A stretch of 64,000 nt of DNA from JAJFFW01 sp965263375 (GCA_965263375.1 OZ253669.1:3235540-3299539); one strand, 5' to 3'. Positions 23,874 through 33,542 are shown, counted from the stretch's first letter. The notes: generated by a model not told the origin, from the sequence alone. Translations and numbers: made by a program.

Positions 23874-26438
23874 ATGACGCGCGTGATCGATAAAGACCCA
23901 AACACCTCACAAGCGCCCGCAAGCGGGACGCCGCTTGGCGGAAAAATTTTCGCTGCTCGCGCCGCAATTTTTGCGGAACGTTTATGGCCTGCGCTGTTGC
24001 CAACTTTGGGGCCGTTTTATCTTTTTGTCATTCTGTCCCTTTTTGGTCTTTGGGATCTTGCTGGGCCATGGGCCTATTGGCTCGCCGTTTTATCAGCAGT
24101 GGGCGCAACCCTTTATTGTTTTGCCCGATTTTGGCGCGGCGTCCATTGGCCAGCGCGCCGCGAAGCCATGGCGCGGTTAGAACGCGATGGCGCTGTTAAC
24201 CATAATCCCTTGCAAGCCTTAGAAGACGCGCCATTTGATGAGCAGGAAGCGTCCAACCCGCTATGGCGCGCGCATCTTGAACAAATGCGCGCGCATGCAG
24301 CTGGCGCGCGCTTAGTCGGGCCCCACGCGCCGATCGACAGGCGGGATCCGTTAACATTGCGCTATGCGGCTTTCGGCTTGCTCGCTGTCGCCCTTACCGC
24401 GGCGGGGCGGGAGGCGCCGAACCGGCTGGTCGGGGCGTTTGAGCCCAAGCCCCTTTTCGCCGCCGCGCCGCCGCAAATTGATGTGTGGATCGACCCGCCC
24501 GCCTATACGCAAAAACCGCCAATCCATTTATTGCGCAGCGGCGAGACCATAAAAGGCGTACACCCACAAATTTCCGCGCCTGAAGGATCGACCATCATCG
24601 CACAAACGGCTGGCGCAAAACGCACACAGCTCAGCTTTCATTTAAAACGCGAGAAAATCGACGCCCAAAGGGATGAAAATAATTCTGGCGCTGGCGCGGA
24701 ACGGTTAACGATAAAGCTGTTTGAAAGCGGCGCCGCGCGCCTTCGCTTTGGCGGACAAGAGGCTGTGTGGCCAATCGACATTTTAATGGATCGTCCGCCG
24801 CAGGCTCGTCTGACCGAACAGCCCGAGCCTGATGAACGCGCGCGCTTGAAAATCAATTTTCAATACACGGATGACTACGCAATTAAGAGCGCCGAATTCC
24901 ACATGCGCCTTGACCCAGACCAAAACCGCCCCAAAGATGCGCCCGAATTTTCCAAGGGCGCCCTAAATGAGACGGCCTCCATTCCCATTCAGGGCGCCCT
25001 TGGCGCAAGCGGGAGACATCAACACCTGCTCGACCTTCAATCCCACCCTTGGGCTGGGCTAGTTGTTACGGCCAAAGTCATTGTCACCGATGGCGCTGGC
25101 GCAAAAGCGTCCACCGAGACTGTGCGCGTTCGTTTGCCGGCCCGCACCTTTTACGCACCGCTCGCCAAAGCCGTCGTGGAACAGCGCCAACACCTCGCCA
25201 CCGGGGATGATCCTTGGCGCCGGGTCGGCCGATCATTTGATGCGCTGACTTTGGCGCCGGAAGCGTTCTATGATCAGCCAACAGACTACATCTTGCTGCG
25301 CGCCGCCTATCGACAGGTTAATCGCCGCAATGAGGCAAAGCGGAACGAGACGGTTAACGCGTTTTGGCCCCTCGCCCTTTACCTTGAAGACCAAGACTTA
25401 GCGCTCGCCCGTCGTAAGCTAGACGCGGCCGCGGACGCCCTGCGCGAAGCGCTCGCCAATGGCGCCGAGGAAGATGAAATAAATCAGCTCGTTCAAGAGC
25501 TGCGCCAAGCGATGAACGAATATTTGCAAGCCTTCGCGCAGTCAGATGCGCCGCACCAACAAGCGCCGTCGCCTGGCGGGACAGAGATCGCGCAGCAGGA
25601 CTTGGAAAAAATGCTGAGCGATATCGAAAACCTTTCCAAAACGGGCGCGCAAAACGCAGCTCAAAGCGCCCTGTCGGATTTGGAAAACCTTTTGAATAAC
25701 TTACAGCGCCCAAACACCGCACAGGCGAACGGACAGCAAGGCGCAAAAGGAGCGCAAGCAAGCGGCGATGGTGAGAGCGGAGATAATCAAAGCGCCGGAG
25801 CCGCCGCAGCGGGAGATCTTATTGGCCGCCAACGCGACCTTGCGGATCGCACCCATCGTGAGGGATTAGCCCAGCGCCATCCAAACCGATTTCTTAATGG
25901 TGATGGCGCCAGCCAGAACGGCGAAGGCGCCAACAATCGCGTAGATACATTAGCGGCAGATCAAAAAGCGCTATCCCAAGATCTTAATACCCTTGGCGAA
26001 AGCATCGCAAGAACAGCCGACGGGTCCTCAAATCTTGAACAGACGGAGCAAGCGTTGACCGCTTTCGCTGAGGCCGCCCGTGAAATGCAGCGTGCAGAGC
26101 AAGCCTTACAAAGCGAGTATTTTGATGCTGCCGGCGCAGCGATGGCTCGTGCGATCGCCGCCTTACGCAATGGCGCGGAAGCTTTAGCCGAAAGCGGAAA
26201 ACCTAAACGACAACAAGCACAGGACCAATCAGGCGAAGGTGAGTCAGATAATCCGGGCCTTGATCCGCTTGGGCGCCCGATAGGTCGCGCTGGGTCTGGA
26301 GAAAACACCAATGTGCCCGATCAAATAGACGCCGCCCGGGCCCGAGCGATCATCAATCAATTGCGCGAGCGCCTCAGCGATGGGGAGCGATCACAGGAAG
26401 AAGTGAAATATCTAGAGCGATTGTTGGAACGATTTTGA
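23874..26438 (+). CDS. TIGR02302 / DUF4175 family large membrane protein
   Basis: The 854-residue protein has two or three N-terminal membrane segments (residues about 40-95 and 160-180), then a long extracytoplasmic region whose second half is low-complexity and rich in Gln, Gly, Ala and Asn (residues about 560-700), ending in helical, charged sequence (EVKYLERLLERF). Size, topology and composition match TIGR02302, an alphaproteobacteria-specific family of unknown function. In related genomes it usually follows lysA directly. A role in the envelope is likely from the topology but not shown. Confidence 0.88.
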   Translation: MTRVIDKDPNTSQAPASGTPLGGKIFAARAAIFAERLWPALLPTLGPFYLFVILSLFGLWDLAGPWAYWLAVLSAVGATLYCFARFWRGVHWPARREAMARLERDGAVNHNPLQALEDAPFDEQEASNPLWRAHLEQMRAHAAGARLVGPHAPIDRRDPLTLRYAAFGLLAVALTAAGREAPNRLVGAFEPKPLFAAAPPQIDVWIDPPAYTQKPPIHLLRSGETIKGVHPQISAPEGSTIIAQTAGAKRTQLSFHLKREKIDAQRDENNSGAGAERLTIKLFESGAARLRFGGQEAVWPIDILMDRPPQARLTEQPEPDERARLKINFQYTDDYAIKSAEFHMRLDPDQNRPKDAPEFSKGALNETASIPIQGALGASGRHQHLLDLQSHPWAGLVVTAKVIVTDGAGAKASTETVRVRLPARTFYAPLAKAVVEQRQHLATGDDPWRRVGRSFDALTLAPEAFYDQPTDYILLRAAYRQVNRRNEAKRNETVNAFWPLALYLEDQDLALARRKLDAAADALREALANGAEEDEINQLVQELRQAMNEYLQAFAQSDAPHQQAPSPGGTEIAQQDLEKMLSDIENLSKTGAQNAAQSALSDLENLLNNLQRPNTAQANGQQGAKGAQASGDGESGDNQSAGAAAAGDLIGRQRDLADRTHREGLAQRHPNRFLNGDGASQNGEGANNRVDTLAADQKALSQDLNTLGESIARTADGSSNLEQTEQALTAFAEAAREMQRAEQALQSEYFDAAGAAMARAIAALRNGAEALAESGKPKRQQAQDQSGEGESDNPGLDPLGRPIGRAGSGENTNVPDQIDAARARAIINQLRERLSDGERSQEEVKYLERLLERF

Positions 26439-26481
26439 GCTAATCAGTTTCATAAGCAATAGCGTCAGGCGTCACTCACTC

Positions 26482-26994
26482 TTACATCACTCCGATAAAT
26501 GGAACGCCCCTTTTTAGATCGCCGTCATCCATGCCATAGCCGACCAGGAAGTCATCCGCCCCCGCCCGAAATCCAATATAAGCGACATCAATGTCATCGC
26601 CATGACCAGTGTTCTTTTTTACAAGCACGCAAATATGGGCGGATTTCGCCCCCTTTTCCATCACCATGCGCCGTGCGAAATGAAGACTGCGTCCCGTATC
26701 CAAAACATCATCAACTAACAATACGGCGCGGCCAGTCACATCGACGGAAAAGTCCTTCAAGAGCTTTACCACACCAGAAGATGTGCGCGCGCCGCCATAG
26801 CTAGACAGCTGAACAAAGTCCACTAGCGGATCAGCACCCTTGCGGTACAAAGCCCGCAATAAATCCGCCGCGAAAATAAACGCCCCCGTAAGCACGGGCG
26901 CCATAACAAAATCCGGCGGAAGATCAGCGGCTATTTCTCCCGCCAATTCATCGATTCTCTGGGCAAGCTCTTCTTCAGAAAATAGAGTGCGCAT
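26482..26994 (-). CDS. hpt: hypoxanthine phosphoribosyltransferase
   Basis: The 170-residue enzyme has the PRPP-binding signature VLLVDDVLDTGRSL and the SSYGG flap motif (VQLSSYGGARTSSG) typical of bacterial Hpt. It converts hypoxanthine (and guanine) with PRPP to IMP (GMP) in purine salvage. I choose the ATG at 26994 because AAGGA lies 11 bases upstream; an ATG at 27006 has the same AAGG directly adjacent, too close to work, and a TTG at 27021 has no support. It is convergent with the TIGR02302 gene, 43 bp apart. Confidence 0.93.
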   Translation of the reverse strand: MRTLFSEEELAQRIDELAGEIAADLPPDFVMAPVLTGAFIFAADLLRALYRKGADPLVDFVQLSSYGGARTSSGVVKLLKDFSVDVTGRAVLLVDDVLDTGRSLHFARRMVMEKGAKSAHICVLVKKNTGHGDDIDVAYIGFRAGADDFLVGYGMDDGDLKRGVPFIGVM

Positions 26995-27256
26995 AAGAAA
27001 AGGCATCCTTGGGTTGGCCAATACAAACGGCGTTTGATACGCCAGTTAGCCTAAAAACGGCAATTTGTTTTTTTGAGATAAACAATGGGCGCCCCAATTT
27101 ATGCAAAAATGGTCTGCGCGCCGTGTCAAAAAGCATCATTGCCTCTATAAGCGATCACATCTTACCCAATGACACTGGTTATGATTGTCGCCAAGGCTGG
27201 CCAAGCCCTACCTTGAATACAGTTTTGGATGAACATTCGGCTTAGTTGGGGGGATC

Positions 27257-28708
27257 GTGCTCTTTTTCTCAAATAAATCGTCCCAGGGGCCACAACCGAA
27301 GGCTGATACGCCTCACCTCGCTTGGATCATCGTGGTTTTCGCTATTGTTCTTGCGCCTTTGCTGGTCCTTGTCCTTTATGGGACACCGCAATCTGACGAT
27401 TATTGTTATGGCGGCGCTTTGATAACCGACGGTTTAGTTGGAGGCGCCATTAGCTTTTGGCGCGACGTTAATGCCCGCGCCTCAGCCAGTTTATTAATCA
27501 TGACGCCGCATGCGATTTCTCAGTCAATTGATGGCCTATTCAACGCATACAGGCTCACGCTTGGCCTTCTTGTCGCCGCGTGGATTGGGGCTGTCTTCAC
27601 CATGACCCGTTTGTGGTTTTCATCAACCAACATAAGATGGATCGCAACTTTTGGGTTCGCGGCGACCTTTTTGGGATGGCTGCCCAATTATCGCGAATTA
27701 GCAATATGGCTGCCATCAGCGGCGACATATTTCCTACCAACTGTTTGCATGAGCGTACTCATTGGTATTTTATTACGCCCTTTTTTCTTGGGCGCAGCTT
27801 CCAAACCGTCAATCGGTGAAGAAGCCGTGACCACTATTTTTGCATCAGCGCTCGCGCTTCTTGCCTCGCTAGCGAATGAGTTTTCTGCAATTGGCATTAT
27901 TGGGTTTGCGCTTGCCTCTTATTGGGCCCGCTTTGAACAAAAAGAGCAAAGACGAACAGTCCTACATGCTGCCATTATTCTAAGCGCCATCATTGGGATA
28001 ATGACGGTTTTGCAAGCGCCAAGCAATGGCGCGCGCGCCGCACAGTTTGATGAGACATTTTCGATCTGGCAAACATTGTTTTACGGACCGCTATTTACTT
28101 TAGAGTTTCTAGCCTATCACCTGATTATGCCGGGACATATCGCGTGGTATCTCGCCCTTGTCCTGTTAACAAATAAGGGCTTTACACAATCATCTTCATC
28201 TCGGCGCGCAGGCCCGGCGTTCGCCCTGGCGACCATCTTATTTATCTTAGCGGCTTTCGCCGCTGGACAATGGGGAATTGGCGACCGTCTGCCGGGGCGC
28301 GCACAAAACCAGCTCCACCTAGTCGCAGGCTTAACCTTTTCATCCGCACTTATTTTGTCCGCCCCCAATAGGTGGCTACAAAATACAGCTGATTTCATTC
28401 GCCGCCGCTTAAACTCCTACCCCAAATTATTGATTGCAGGGCTTTTGCTTACCCTAACCAGCCCAACAACATGGGCGGCATATAACGCCCTTTTGAAGGG
28501 TGAAGCAGCGCAAATATACGCGCAGGCAAAAGACCGAATGAAAACGCTTGCGGCCGCCCCGCAAGGAGCATCGGTTGAGCTAGCGCGGTTTTCAAATTCA
28601 TCAAACCTCGTCGTTTCTTACGATTTACCCCCAGGCCCGCCAGTTCAACTATGCTTGACGCAAATGCATAATGTCGGACACATTATTTCCAAACCGCCCA
28701 ATCAGTAG
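27257..28708 (+). CDS. DUF6056-like multi-pass membrane protein (probable GT-C type glycosyltransferase)
   Basis: The 483-residue protein has about eleven hydrophobic segments and an early YGTPQSDDYCYGGAL motif in the first periplasmic loop. The SDDYC motif is characteristic of DUF6056, a family of polytopic proteins resembling GT-C glycosyltransferases, with the aspartates as likely catalytic residues. It starts at a GTG preceded by TTGGGGGG. The next two genes are GtrB- and GtrA-like, so by analogy with the gtr system it may transfer a sugar from a polyprenyl-phosphate carrier to an acceptor on the outside of the inner membrane. The acceptor is unknown. Confidence 0.75.
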   Translation: MLFFSNKSSQGPQPKADTPHLAWIIVVFAIVLAPLLVLVLYGTPQSDDYCYGGALITDGLVGGAISFWRDVNARASASLLIMTPHAISQSIDGLFNAYRLTLGLLVAAWIGAVFTMTRLWFSSTNIRWIATFGFAATFLGWLPNYRELAIWLPSAATYFLPTVCMSVLIGILLRPFFLGAASKPSIGEEAVTTIFASALALLASLANEFSAIGIIGFALASYWARFEQKEQRRTVLHAAIILSAIIGIMTVLQAPSNGARAAQFDETFSIWQTLFYGPLFTLEFLAYHLIMPGHIAWYLALVLLTNKGFTQSSSSRRAGPAFALATILFILAAFAAGQWGIGDRLPGRAQNQLHLVAGLTFSSALILSAPNRWLQNTADFIRRRLNSYPKLLIAGLLLTLTSPTTWAAYNALLKGEAAQIYAQAKDRMKTLAAAPQGASVELARFSNSSNLVVSYDLPPGPPVQLCLTQMHNVGHIISKPPNQ

Positions 28709-28729
28709 AACCGTCAAAAAAGAAGCATC

Positions 28730-29671
28730 ATGACAAATAAAGAAGAGCTGTTTAGTATTGTCATTCCTTTTTATAACGAAGAAGGAAATATTGATCCGCT
28801 CTTTGACGAATTAATGCCCGCTCTAAACGCCATGGGTGAAAAATTCATTGTAATTTGCGTTGATGACGGCAGCGCCGACGCCACCTATGCGCAACTTTTA
28901 AAGGCCCAACAGAAATATTACGGCGTCAAGATTTTAAAACTATCGAGAAATTTCGGTAAGGAAGCCGCACTGACAGCAGGTCTCGATTACGCTCCGGGTG
29001 ACGCAGTTATCATTATGGATGGCGATCTACAGCATCCGCCTGAAACGATCCCGGAATTCATTAAAGCCTTTCGTAAAGGCATCGATGTTAGTTACGGTGT
29101 TCGACGGTCGCGAGACACTGACGGTCCCGCCAGGGCCACATTTTCAACCATGTTTTATCGATTATTTTCCGCTGTTGGAGAAGTAGCAATTCCCGCAAAT
29201 GCTGGCGATTTCCGCCTTATGTCCCGGCGGGCTGTCGATGCGCTTAAAACGTTGCCAGAACGTAGGCGCTTTATGAAAGGGTTATATTCCTGGATCGGCT
29301 TTAATCAGCAACCTGTTTATTATAACGTAAAAAAACGACGCAGCGGAGACAGCAAATGGCCATTTCGCACCTTGGTGCGATATGCATGGAATGGATTGAT
29401 ATCTTTTTCGACCATGCCCCTCCGCTTTTCAACCTATATTGGAACGTTCGTCGCGCTTGTTTCCAGCGCGTACGGCATATGGATTATTTTCGAAACGCTG
29501 ATTTATGGACGCAGCACGCCAGGCTACGCCACAATCGCCGCCGCCGTATTTTTCCTGGGCGGGGTACAACTATTAAGCATTGGCGTACTAGGAGAATACA
29601 TCGCCCGCATTTTTGATGAATCGAAAAAGCGCCCCACCTATATTATTGAAGACATACATGAAAACTCATAG
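28730..29671 (+). CDS. polyprenyl-phosphate glycosyltransferase (GtrB/ArnC-like, GT2)
   Basis: The 313-residue enzyme has a GT2 domain: VIPFYNEEGNI near residue 11, VDDGSADATYAQL near 42, SRNFGKEAALTAGLDYA, and DGDLQHPPETIPEF near 96 (DxD). Two C-terminal membrane helices follow (residues about 235-290), with GEYIARIFDESKKRPTYII at the end, as in GtrB and ArnC. It would load a sugar from a nucleotide donor onto undecaprenyl phosphate at the cytoplasmic face. It lies 21 bp after the DUF6056-like gene and overlaps the GtrA-like gene. Confidence 0.92.
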   Translation: MTNKEELFSIVIPFYNEEGNIDPLFDELMPALNAMGEKFIVICVDDGSADATYAQLLKAQQKYYGVKILKLSRNFGKEAALTAGLDYAPGDAVIIMDGDLQHPPETIPEFIKAFRKGIDVSYGVRRSRDTDGPARATFSTMFYRLFSAVGEVAIPANAGDFRLMSRRAVDALKTLPERRRFMKGLYSWIGFNQQPVYYNVKKRRSGDSKWPFRTLVRYAWNGLISFSTMPLRFSTYIGTFVALVSSAYGIWIIFETLIYGRSTPGYATIAAAVFFLGGVQLLSIGVLGEYIARIFDESKKRPTYIIEDIHENS

Positions 29672-30110
29672 TCGACATGTTTCTACAACTGCGCTGGCGC
29701 AACGCGCGATGAGGGCGATAAAAAACAAATCTAATTTGGTTACGTTATCGATTTTTTTTGTCGTCGGCATTTGCGCAACCCTTACAAATGCACTGGCGCT
29801 AATATTCTTTATAGAAATTATTACATTGCCCCCAAGTCTCGGCGCCGTCGCCGCGTTCCTAACAGCAGTTCCCGTCTCTTATTTTGGACATTACTACTAC
29901 ACATTTAAAGCCAAAACTCCCCACGCCCAAACATGGCCGAAACATTTTTTAACAACAGTCCTTGGCTCTTGTGCAAATTTTTTGGCTTTTTACATCGTTG
30001 TAGAGCGCATGCAGATGAATTACTGGATCGCGTTTGGCGTATCTTTCTTCACCATACCGCCAATGACGTTTTTAATATCGCGTTATATGGTATTTACAAA
30101 AGGACGATAG
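29658..30110 (+). CDS. GtrA-like polyprenyl-phosphate-sugar flippase
   Basis: The 150-residue protein has four membrane segments (starting VTLSIFFVVGICATLTNALAL) and the GtrA pattern F-x-VG-x-x-AT-x-x-N with FGHYYYTFK between helices 2 and 3 and PPMTFLISRYMVF at the end. GtrA proteins move undecaprenyl-phosphate-linked sugar across the inner membrane. The ATG at 29658 overlaps the end of the glycosyltransferase gene by 14 bp, which implies coupled translation; in-frame upstream ATG and TTG codons at 29613-29616 are possible. It completes a three-gene Gtr-like set. Confidence 0.85.
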   Translation: MKTHSRHVSTTALAQRAMRAIKNKSNLVTLSIFFVVGICATLTNALALIFFIEIITLPPSLGAVAAFLTAVPVSYFGHYYYTFKAKTPHAQTWPKHFLTTVLGSCANFLAFYIVVERMQMNYWIAFGVSFFTIPPMTFLISRYMVFTKGR

Positions 30111-30138
30111 CCAATTCAAAGGGCTATTATGTTCAAAT

Positions 30139-31698
30139 CTATTCCGCCACATCCGGACCAATACGGGGCCCAGGATTCTTCGGCGCGAACGAGATGGTGA
30201 TCTCCGCCACGCCTGCGGGCGCTGCAGCGCGCGTCTTAAAGGGCGCTGCGCCTTCTGATGGAATTGTCCGCTCACTATCCACTTTAAAAGTCCAGCGGGC
30301 AAGAACAGCGCCGTCGGCGCCGCTCGCTTCCGCCTGCATCAACGGAGCAGCGAGCGTTTTTTCCGTCTTATTAATCAAGACCCCTGTGACTTCCATTTCC
30401 GGGCCCTCATCCGACATAATCAACCGATGGTTAATGCGCGTAATCTCAAGGGTCTGGGGCGCAATCTCAATCCCAACAGCCGTATAAGCAACATTGGCGC
30501 GCGGCCACAGGGCGACGATATCTGTCCGATAAGCGTAAGCTGCCGATAGGCTCGCCACCACAGCGCCCATCCACAATATCCATGACACAAAACGCAGCGG
30601 CGTTAGGCGATTTTTCTCACGCGCTTCGGCGCGGCGCCGCGCACGACGGATAGCTTTTTCCAACTCTTTTGGTTGCACGCGAAGAGCTTTAAAAAACTCG
30701 TCATTAAATACACGAGCCGCCGCCTCATCAAGGGCATCAGTCGTGGCGAGGGCCGTACTGGCAGATGATTTCTTGCTCCGACCGAAAAGACGGCGAGGAC
30801 GGGCGTCATCATCTTCATCATGATCGTTGTCTTCATCATCGTCATCGGACAAGAAGATCCCCTTGCGCATCTTGCGATCCTCTGGCGCAATCCGATCACC
30901 CTCATCGTCTTCCTCAAGACGTGTAGCGCTTAAAACGGCCTCATCTTGATCATCAACACGATCTTTGACGTCAAAAGTATCCGGCGCATCTTCTTCATCC
31001 GCATCTTGCAGGTCTTCAAATTCTGCATCAACGACCGCGGGGTTAGCCTCTTTTTTTACATCTTCTGGCACACCTACGGGCGCTTCTTGATCGGCGAAGG
31101 CTAAGAATTGTTCACTCTCGTCTTCTTTTGCCGCGCGTGCGGCTTTCTTTTTAAAGAGGCCTTTTTTCTTTTTTTGTTTTTGCCCTTCTTGCAAATCAGG
31201 CTCGCCATCCACATCAGCTGCAGGGCCTTCGCGCATCGTATTCGACGAAGCGTTCTGTTTCCCCTCGTCACTGGCTGGCTTCTTTGCTCTCTTTAACCAT
31301 TCATCATTGCGATCAGCGCCAAGACGGTCCACAGATGCGAAGGGGTCTGTATCCTGTGTTTCTTTTTGGGGCGCTTGTTCTGCAGCAGCTTTTGCGTCCG
31401 CAGCGGTGGCTTGATTGCTTTGCGGCTGATCTTGATCCGCCTGGGTCGAAGACGGCTGCACTTGAGCATTATGTAAAGGAGCCGATTGGTGTTGCGCTGG
31501 GGCTTGCGGCTGCGCATAACTCGGCTGGTGAGCAGGCTGAGGCGGGTTATTAACCCTTATTAGATTGCCAACAGGTTCAGGCGCAGGCACAAACCAACTG
31601 GAGGAACATACAGCACAAAGCAAGGTGCGCCCCTGCGACGGTATGCGGGCGTCATCTATGTCGTACTGTGTGGAACAATTTGGACAAGTTATTATCAT
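30139..31698 (-). CDS. MJ0042-type zinc-ribbon protein with one membrane segment
   Basis: The 519-residue product begins with MIITCPNCSTQYDIDD and CAVCSSSW, the two CxxC pairs of the MJ0042 zinc-ribbon family. A Pro/Gln-rich linker and a long acidic/lysine-rich low-complexity middle (residues about 110-320, including a run of Asp/Glu) follow. A single membrane helix near residue 370 (FVSWILWMGAVVASLSAAYAY) is followed by a C-terminal domain resembling DUF3426. This family is regularly found next to ftsE in alphaproteobacteria. The role is unknown, but the position suggests a division or envelope-linked protein. It is divergent from ftsE. Confidence 0.85.
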   Translation of the reverse strand: MIITCPNCSTQYDIDDARIPSQGRTLLCAVCSSSWFVPAPEPVGNLIRVNNPPQPAHQPSYAQPQAPAQHQSAPLHNAQVQPSSTQADQDQPQSNQATAADAKAAAEQAPQKETQDTDPFASVDRLGADRNDEWLKRAKKPASDEGKQNASSNTMREGPAADVDGEPDLQEGQKQKKKKGLFKKKAARAAKEDESEQFLAFADQEAPVGVPEDVKKEANPAVVDAEFEDLQDADEEDAPDTFDVKDRVDDQDEAVLSATRLEEDDEGDRIAPEDRKMRKGIFLSDDDDEDNDHDEDDDARPRRLFGRSKKSSASTALATTDALDEAAARVFNDEFFKALRVQPKELEKAIRRARRRAEAREKNRLTPLRFVSWILWMGAVVASLSAAYAYRTDIVALWPRANVAYTAVGIEIAPQTLEITRINHRLIMSDEGPEMEVTGVLINKTEKTLAAPLMQAEASGADGAVLARWTFKVDSERTIPSEGAAPFKTRAAAPAGVAEITISFAPKNPGPRIGPDVAE

Positions 31699-31788
31699 AA
31701 GCGCCCCAAATTACGCCTTGTTATTGAGGTCTTGAGGTACGCAAACAAACGCGGCGCGAAGCCGACGAAGGAGCGGACGCAAAACACG

Positions 31789-32460
31789 ATGATCGGTTTT
31801 GAAAATGTTTGCCTGTCCTATGCGGACGGACCTGATGGAAACGCCGTCGAAGTTCTGCATAATCTTAATTTTATCCTCGAAGCAGGCGAATTCCGCTTTT
31901 TGACGGGCGCTTCGGGCGCCGGCAAAACATCCATGTTGAAACTTATCTATTTGGCGCAGCGTCCCACCAGCGGCCGCGTCGTCTTGTTTGGTGAAGATGC
32001 AAGTGCGGCGCCACGTGAAGCATTGCCGGCGCTGAGGCGACGGATTGGCGTCGTCTTTCAGGATTTTCGACTTCTTGATCATCTTAGCGCCTTCGAGAAT
32101 GTCGCCCTGCCAATGAAGGTCGCGGGCGTTAACCATAAAGCTTACGCAGAAGACGTAAGGGAACTCTTAAACTGGGTTGGGCTTGGCGAGCGCATGGACG
32201 CCCGGCCCGCGAGCCTTTCGGGCGGGGAAAAACAACGCGTCGCATTGGCCCGAGCGCTTGTCACGAAGCCGGACCTGATCCTGGCTGACGAACCAACAGG
32301 CAATGTCGACCCAGCAATGAGCGAGAAAATTATGAAGTTGTTCATCGAGTTAAATAAACTCGGCGCTGCTGTGATCGTCGCCACCCACGACCTTGATCTC
32401 GTCAAAGCCCTTGGTAAACCGACGATGGCTTTGAAAAAAGGACGACTATCCATCAGTTAA
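31789..32460 (+). CDS. ftsE: cell division ATP-binding protein FtsE
   Basis: The 223-residue ABC ATPase has Walker A GASGAGKT, Q-loop VFQDFRLLDHLSAFENV, signature LSGGEKQRVALARAL, Walker B LILADEPTG and the H-loop ATHDLDLV. FtsE with FtsX regulates septal peptidoglycan hydrolases. The start at 31789 (MIGFENV) is set by homology; AAGGAG lies 15 bases upstream, further than usual. Length matches E. coli FtsE (222). Gene order with ftsX and the divergent zinc-ribbon gene supports FtsE over the LolD-type relatives. Confidence 0.93.
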   Translation: MIGFENVCLSYADGPDGNAVEVLHNLNFILEAGEFRFLTGASGAGKTSMLKLIYLAQRPTSGRVVLFGEDASAAPREALPALRRRIGVVFQDFRLLDHLSAFENVALPMKVAGVNHKAYAEDVRELLNWVGLGERMDARPASLSGGEKQRVALARALVTKPDLILADEPTGNVDPAMSEKIMKLFIELNKLGAAVIVATHDLDLVKALGKPTMALKKGRLSIS

Positions 32461-32546
32461 GGCTGCTATTTGACAATGGGGGCGTTTTAAATCGCTCCCT
32501 CTTTCTGACCATAGCCCCAACGAAACAAACTGGACCCACATGAGCG

Positions 32547-33521
32547 TTGAGCCAAACTCTGAAAGAAGAACACGAACTCGCCGAACGCTACGCCCCGGAC
32601 GAGGAAAGCAAAGCGCGTTCGATTGCAAGCCCGCTGAAAAGACTTTGGACGAAACCAATCTTGCCGGAGGCCGGGGCAGCCGGCACGCCACTGACCGCCG
32701 TGATTGGCGCAATCTCGTTCTTAGCGGCGCTTGCCCTTGCAGCCTTCTTGATGATTACCGTCGCAGCGGAGCAATGGACGAACAATCTCAGAACCTCCTT
32801 CACTATCCAGGTGAAAGGGGGGAGCCAAACAGAAATTGACACAGCCCTTAGCGAAACAATCCGCATATTGGACACAACCAATGGTGTTATTAGTTATGAG
32901 GTTACACCGCCCAAAGAAGCAGCGAAACTTCTCGAACCCTGGCTCGGCAAAGGCAATGTCGGCGAATATCTAAGCGTGCCCGCTCTGGTTGATGTAAAAG
33001 CAACCGACGACTTAAGAGGCGATCTCGACTTTTTACAGACAAGGCTGCTTGCCGCCGCCCCTAGCGCGATGATTGATGACCACCGCGCATGGCGTGATGG
33101 CCTTGCCTCCACCACCAGATCCTTACAAGCACTTGCTTTGGCGGCTTTTTTAATCATCCTTGCCGCAGCGGGAGCAATCGCAATTTTCGCAGCGCGGGCG
33201 GGACTTGCCGCCAATGAAAGCACCGTCGCACTTTTACACTTAGTCGGCGCAACGGATGACTTTATCGCCAATGAGGTTCAAAGGCGCTTTGTCATTCTTT
33301 CACTAAGAGGCTCCTTCGCCGGATTGGCGCTTAGCGTCTTTGCGTTGACGATCGTCGTTTTGGTCACAAAAGCAGCGAGCGCAAACGGGTTCTTCGCACC
33401 AGAACTGTCGTTTAATATTTGGATGGCGGTTAGTCTTTTATTAATCCCGCCGGGCGTCAGTTTAGTGATCGCACTCACCGCACGATTTACCACCCTAAAA
33501 ACTTTGGGCCAGTCCTATTAA
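32547..33521 (+). CDS. ftsX: cell division permease FtsX
   Basis: The 324-residue product has the FtsX topology: a cytoplasmic N-terminus, a first helix near residues 50-72 (TAVIGAISFLAALALAAFLM), a periplasmic domain of about 150 residues, and three further helices beginning LQALALAAFLIILAAAGAIAIF, with TVALLHLVGATDDFIANEVQRRF between helices 2 and 3. It partners FtsE. The only start in this frame before the first helix is a TTG at 32547. An ATG at 32540 with a better-placed GGA element is in another frame, so the N-terminus deserves checking. Confidence 0.88.
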   Translation: MSQTLKEEHELAERYAPDEESKARSIASPLKRLWTKPILPEAGAAGTPLTAVIGAISFLAALALAAFLMITVAAEQWTNNLRTSFTIQVKGGSQTEIDTALSETIRILDTTNGVISYEVTPPKEAAKLLEPWLGKGNVGEYLSVPALVDVKATDDLRGDLDFLQTRLLAAAPSAMIDDHRAWRDGLASTTRSLQALALAAFLIILAAAGAIAIFAARAGLAANESTVALLHLVGATDDFIANEVQRRFVILSLRGSFAGLALSVFALTIVVLVTKAASANGFFAPELSFNIWMAVSLLLIPPGVSLVIALTARFTTLKTLGQSY

Positions 33522-33542
33522 GGCACATTTTAAAGTTCAAGT

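Noticed and set aside
29613..29657. Longer N-terminus for the GtrA-like protein
   Set aside because: In-frame TTG and ATG codons exist but lie deep in the glycosyltransferase gene and add polar residues absent from the compact family; the 14-bp overlap start is preferred.
30600..31300. Asp/Glu- and Lys-rich runs in the zinc-ribbon protein gene as a DNA repeat array
   Set aside because: They are codon-level low complexity inside a continuous coding frame, without a repeated unit or spacers; not CRISPR or tandem repeats.
32540..32839. 100-codon frame starting ATGAGCGTTGAG over the ftsX N-terminus
   Set aside because: Its Arg-rich translation looks random after the first ten codons, while the other frame gives a typical FtsX first helix. 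Only its start codon is of interest.
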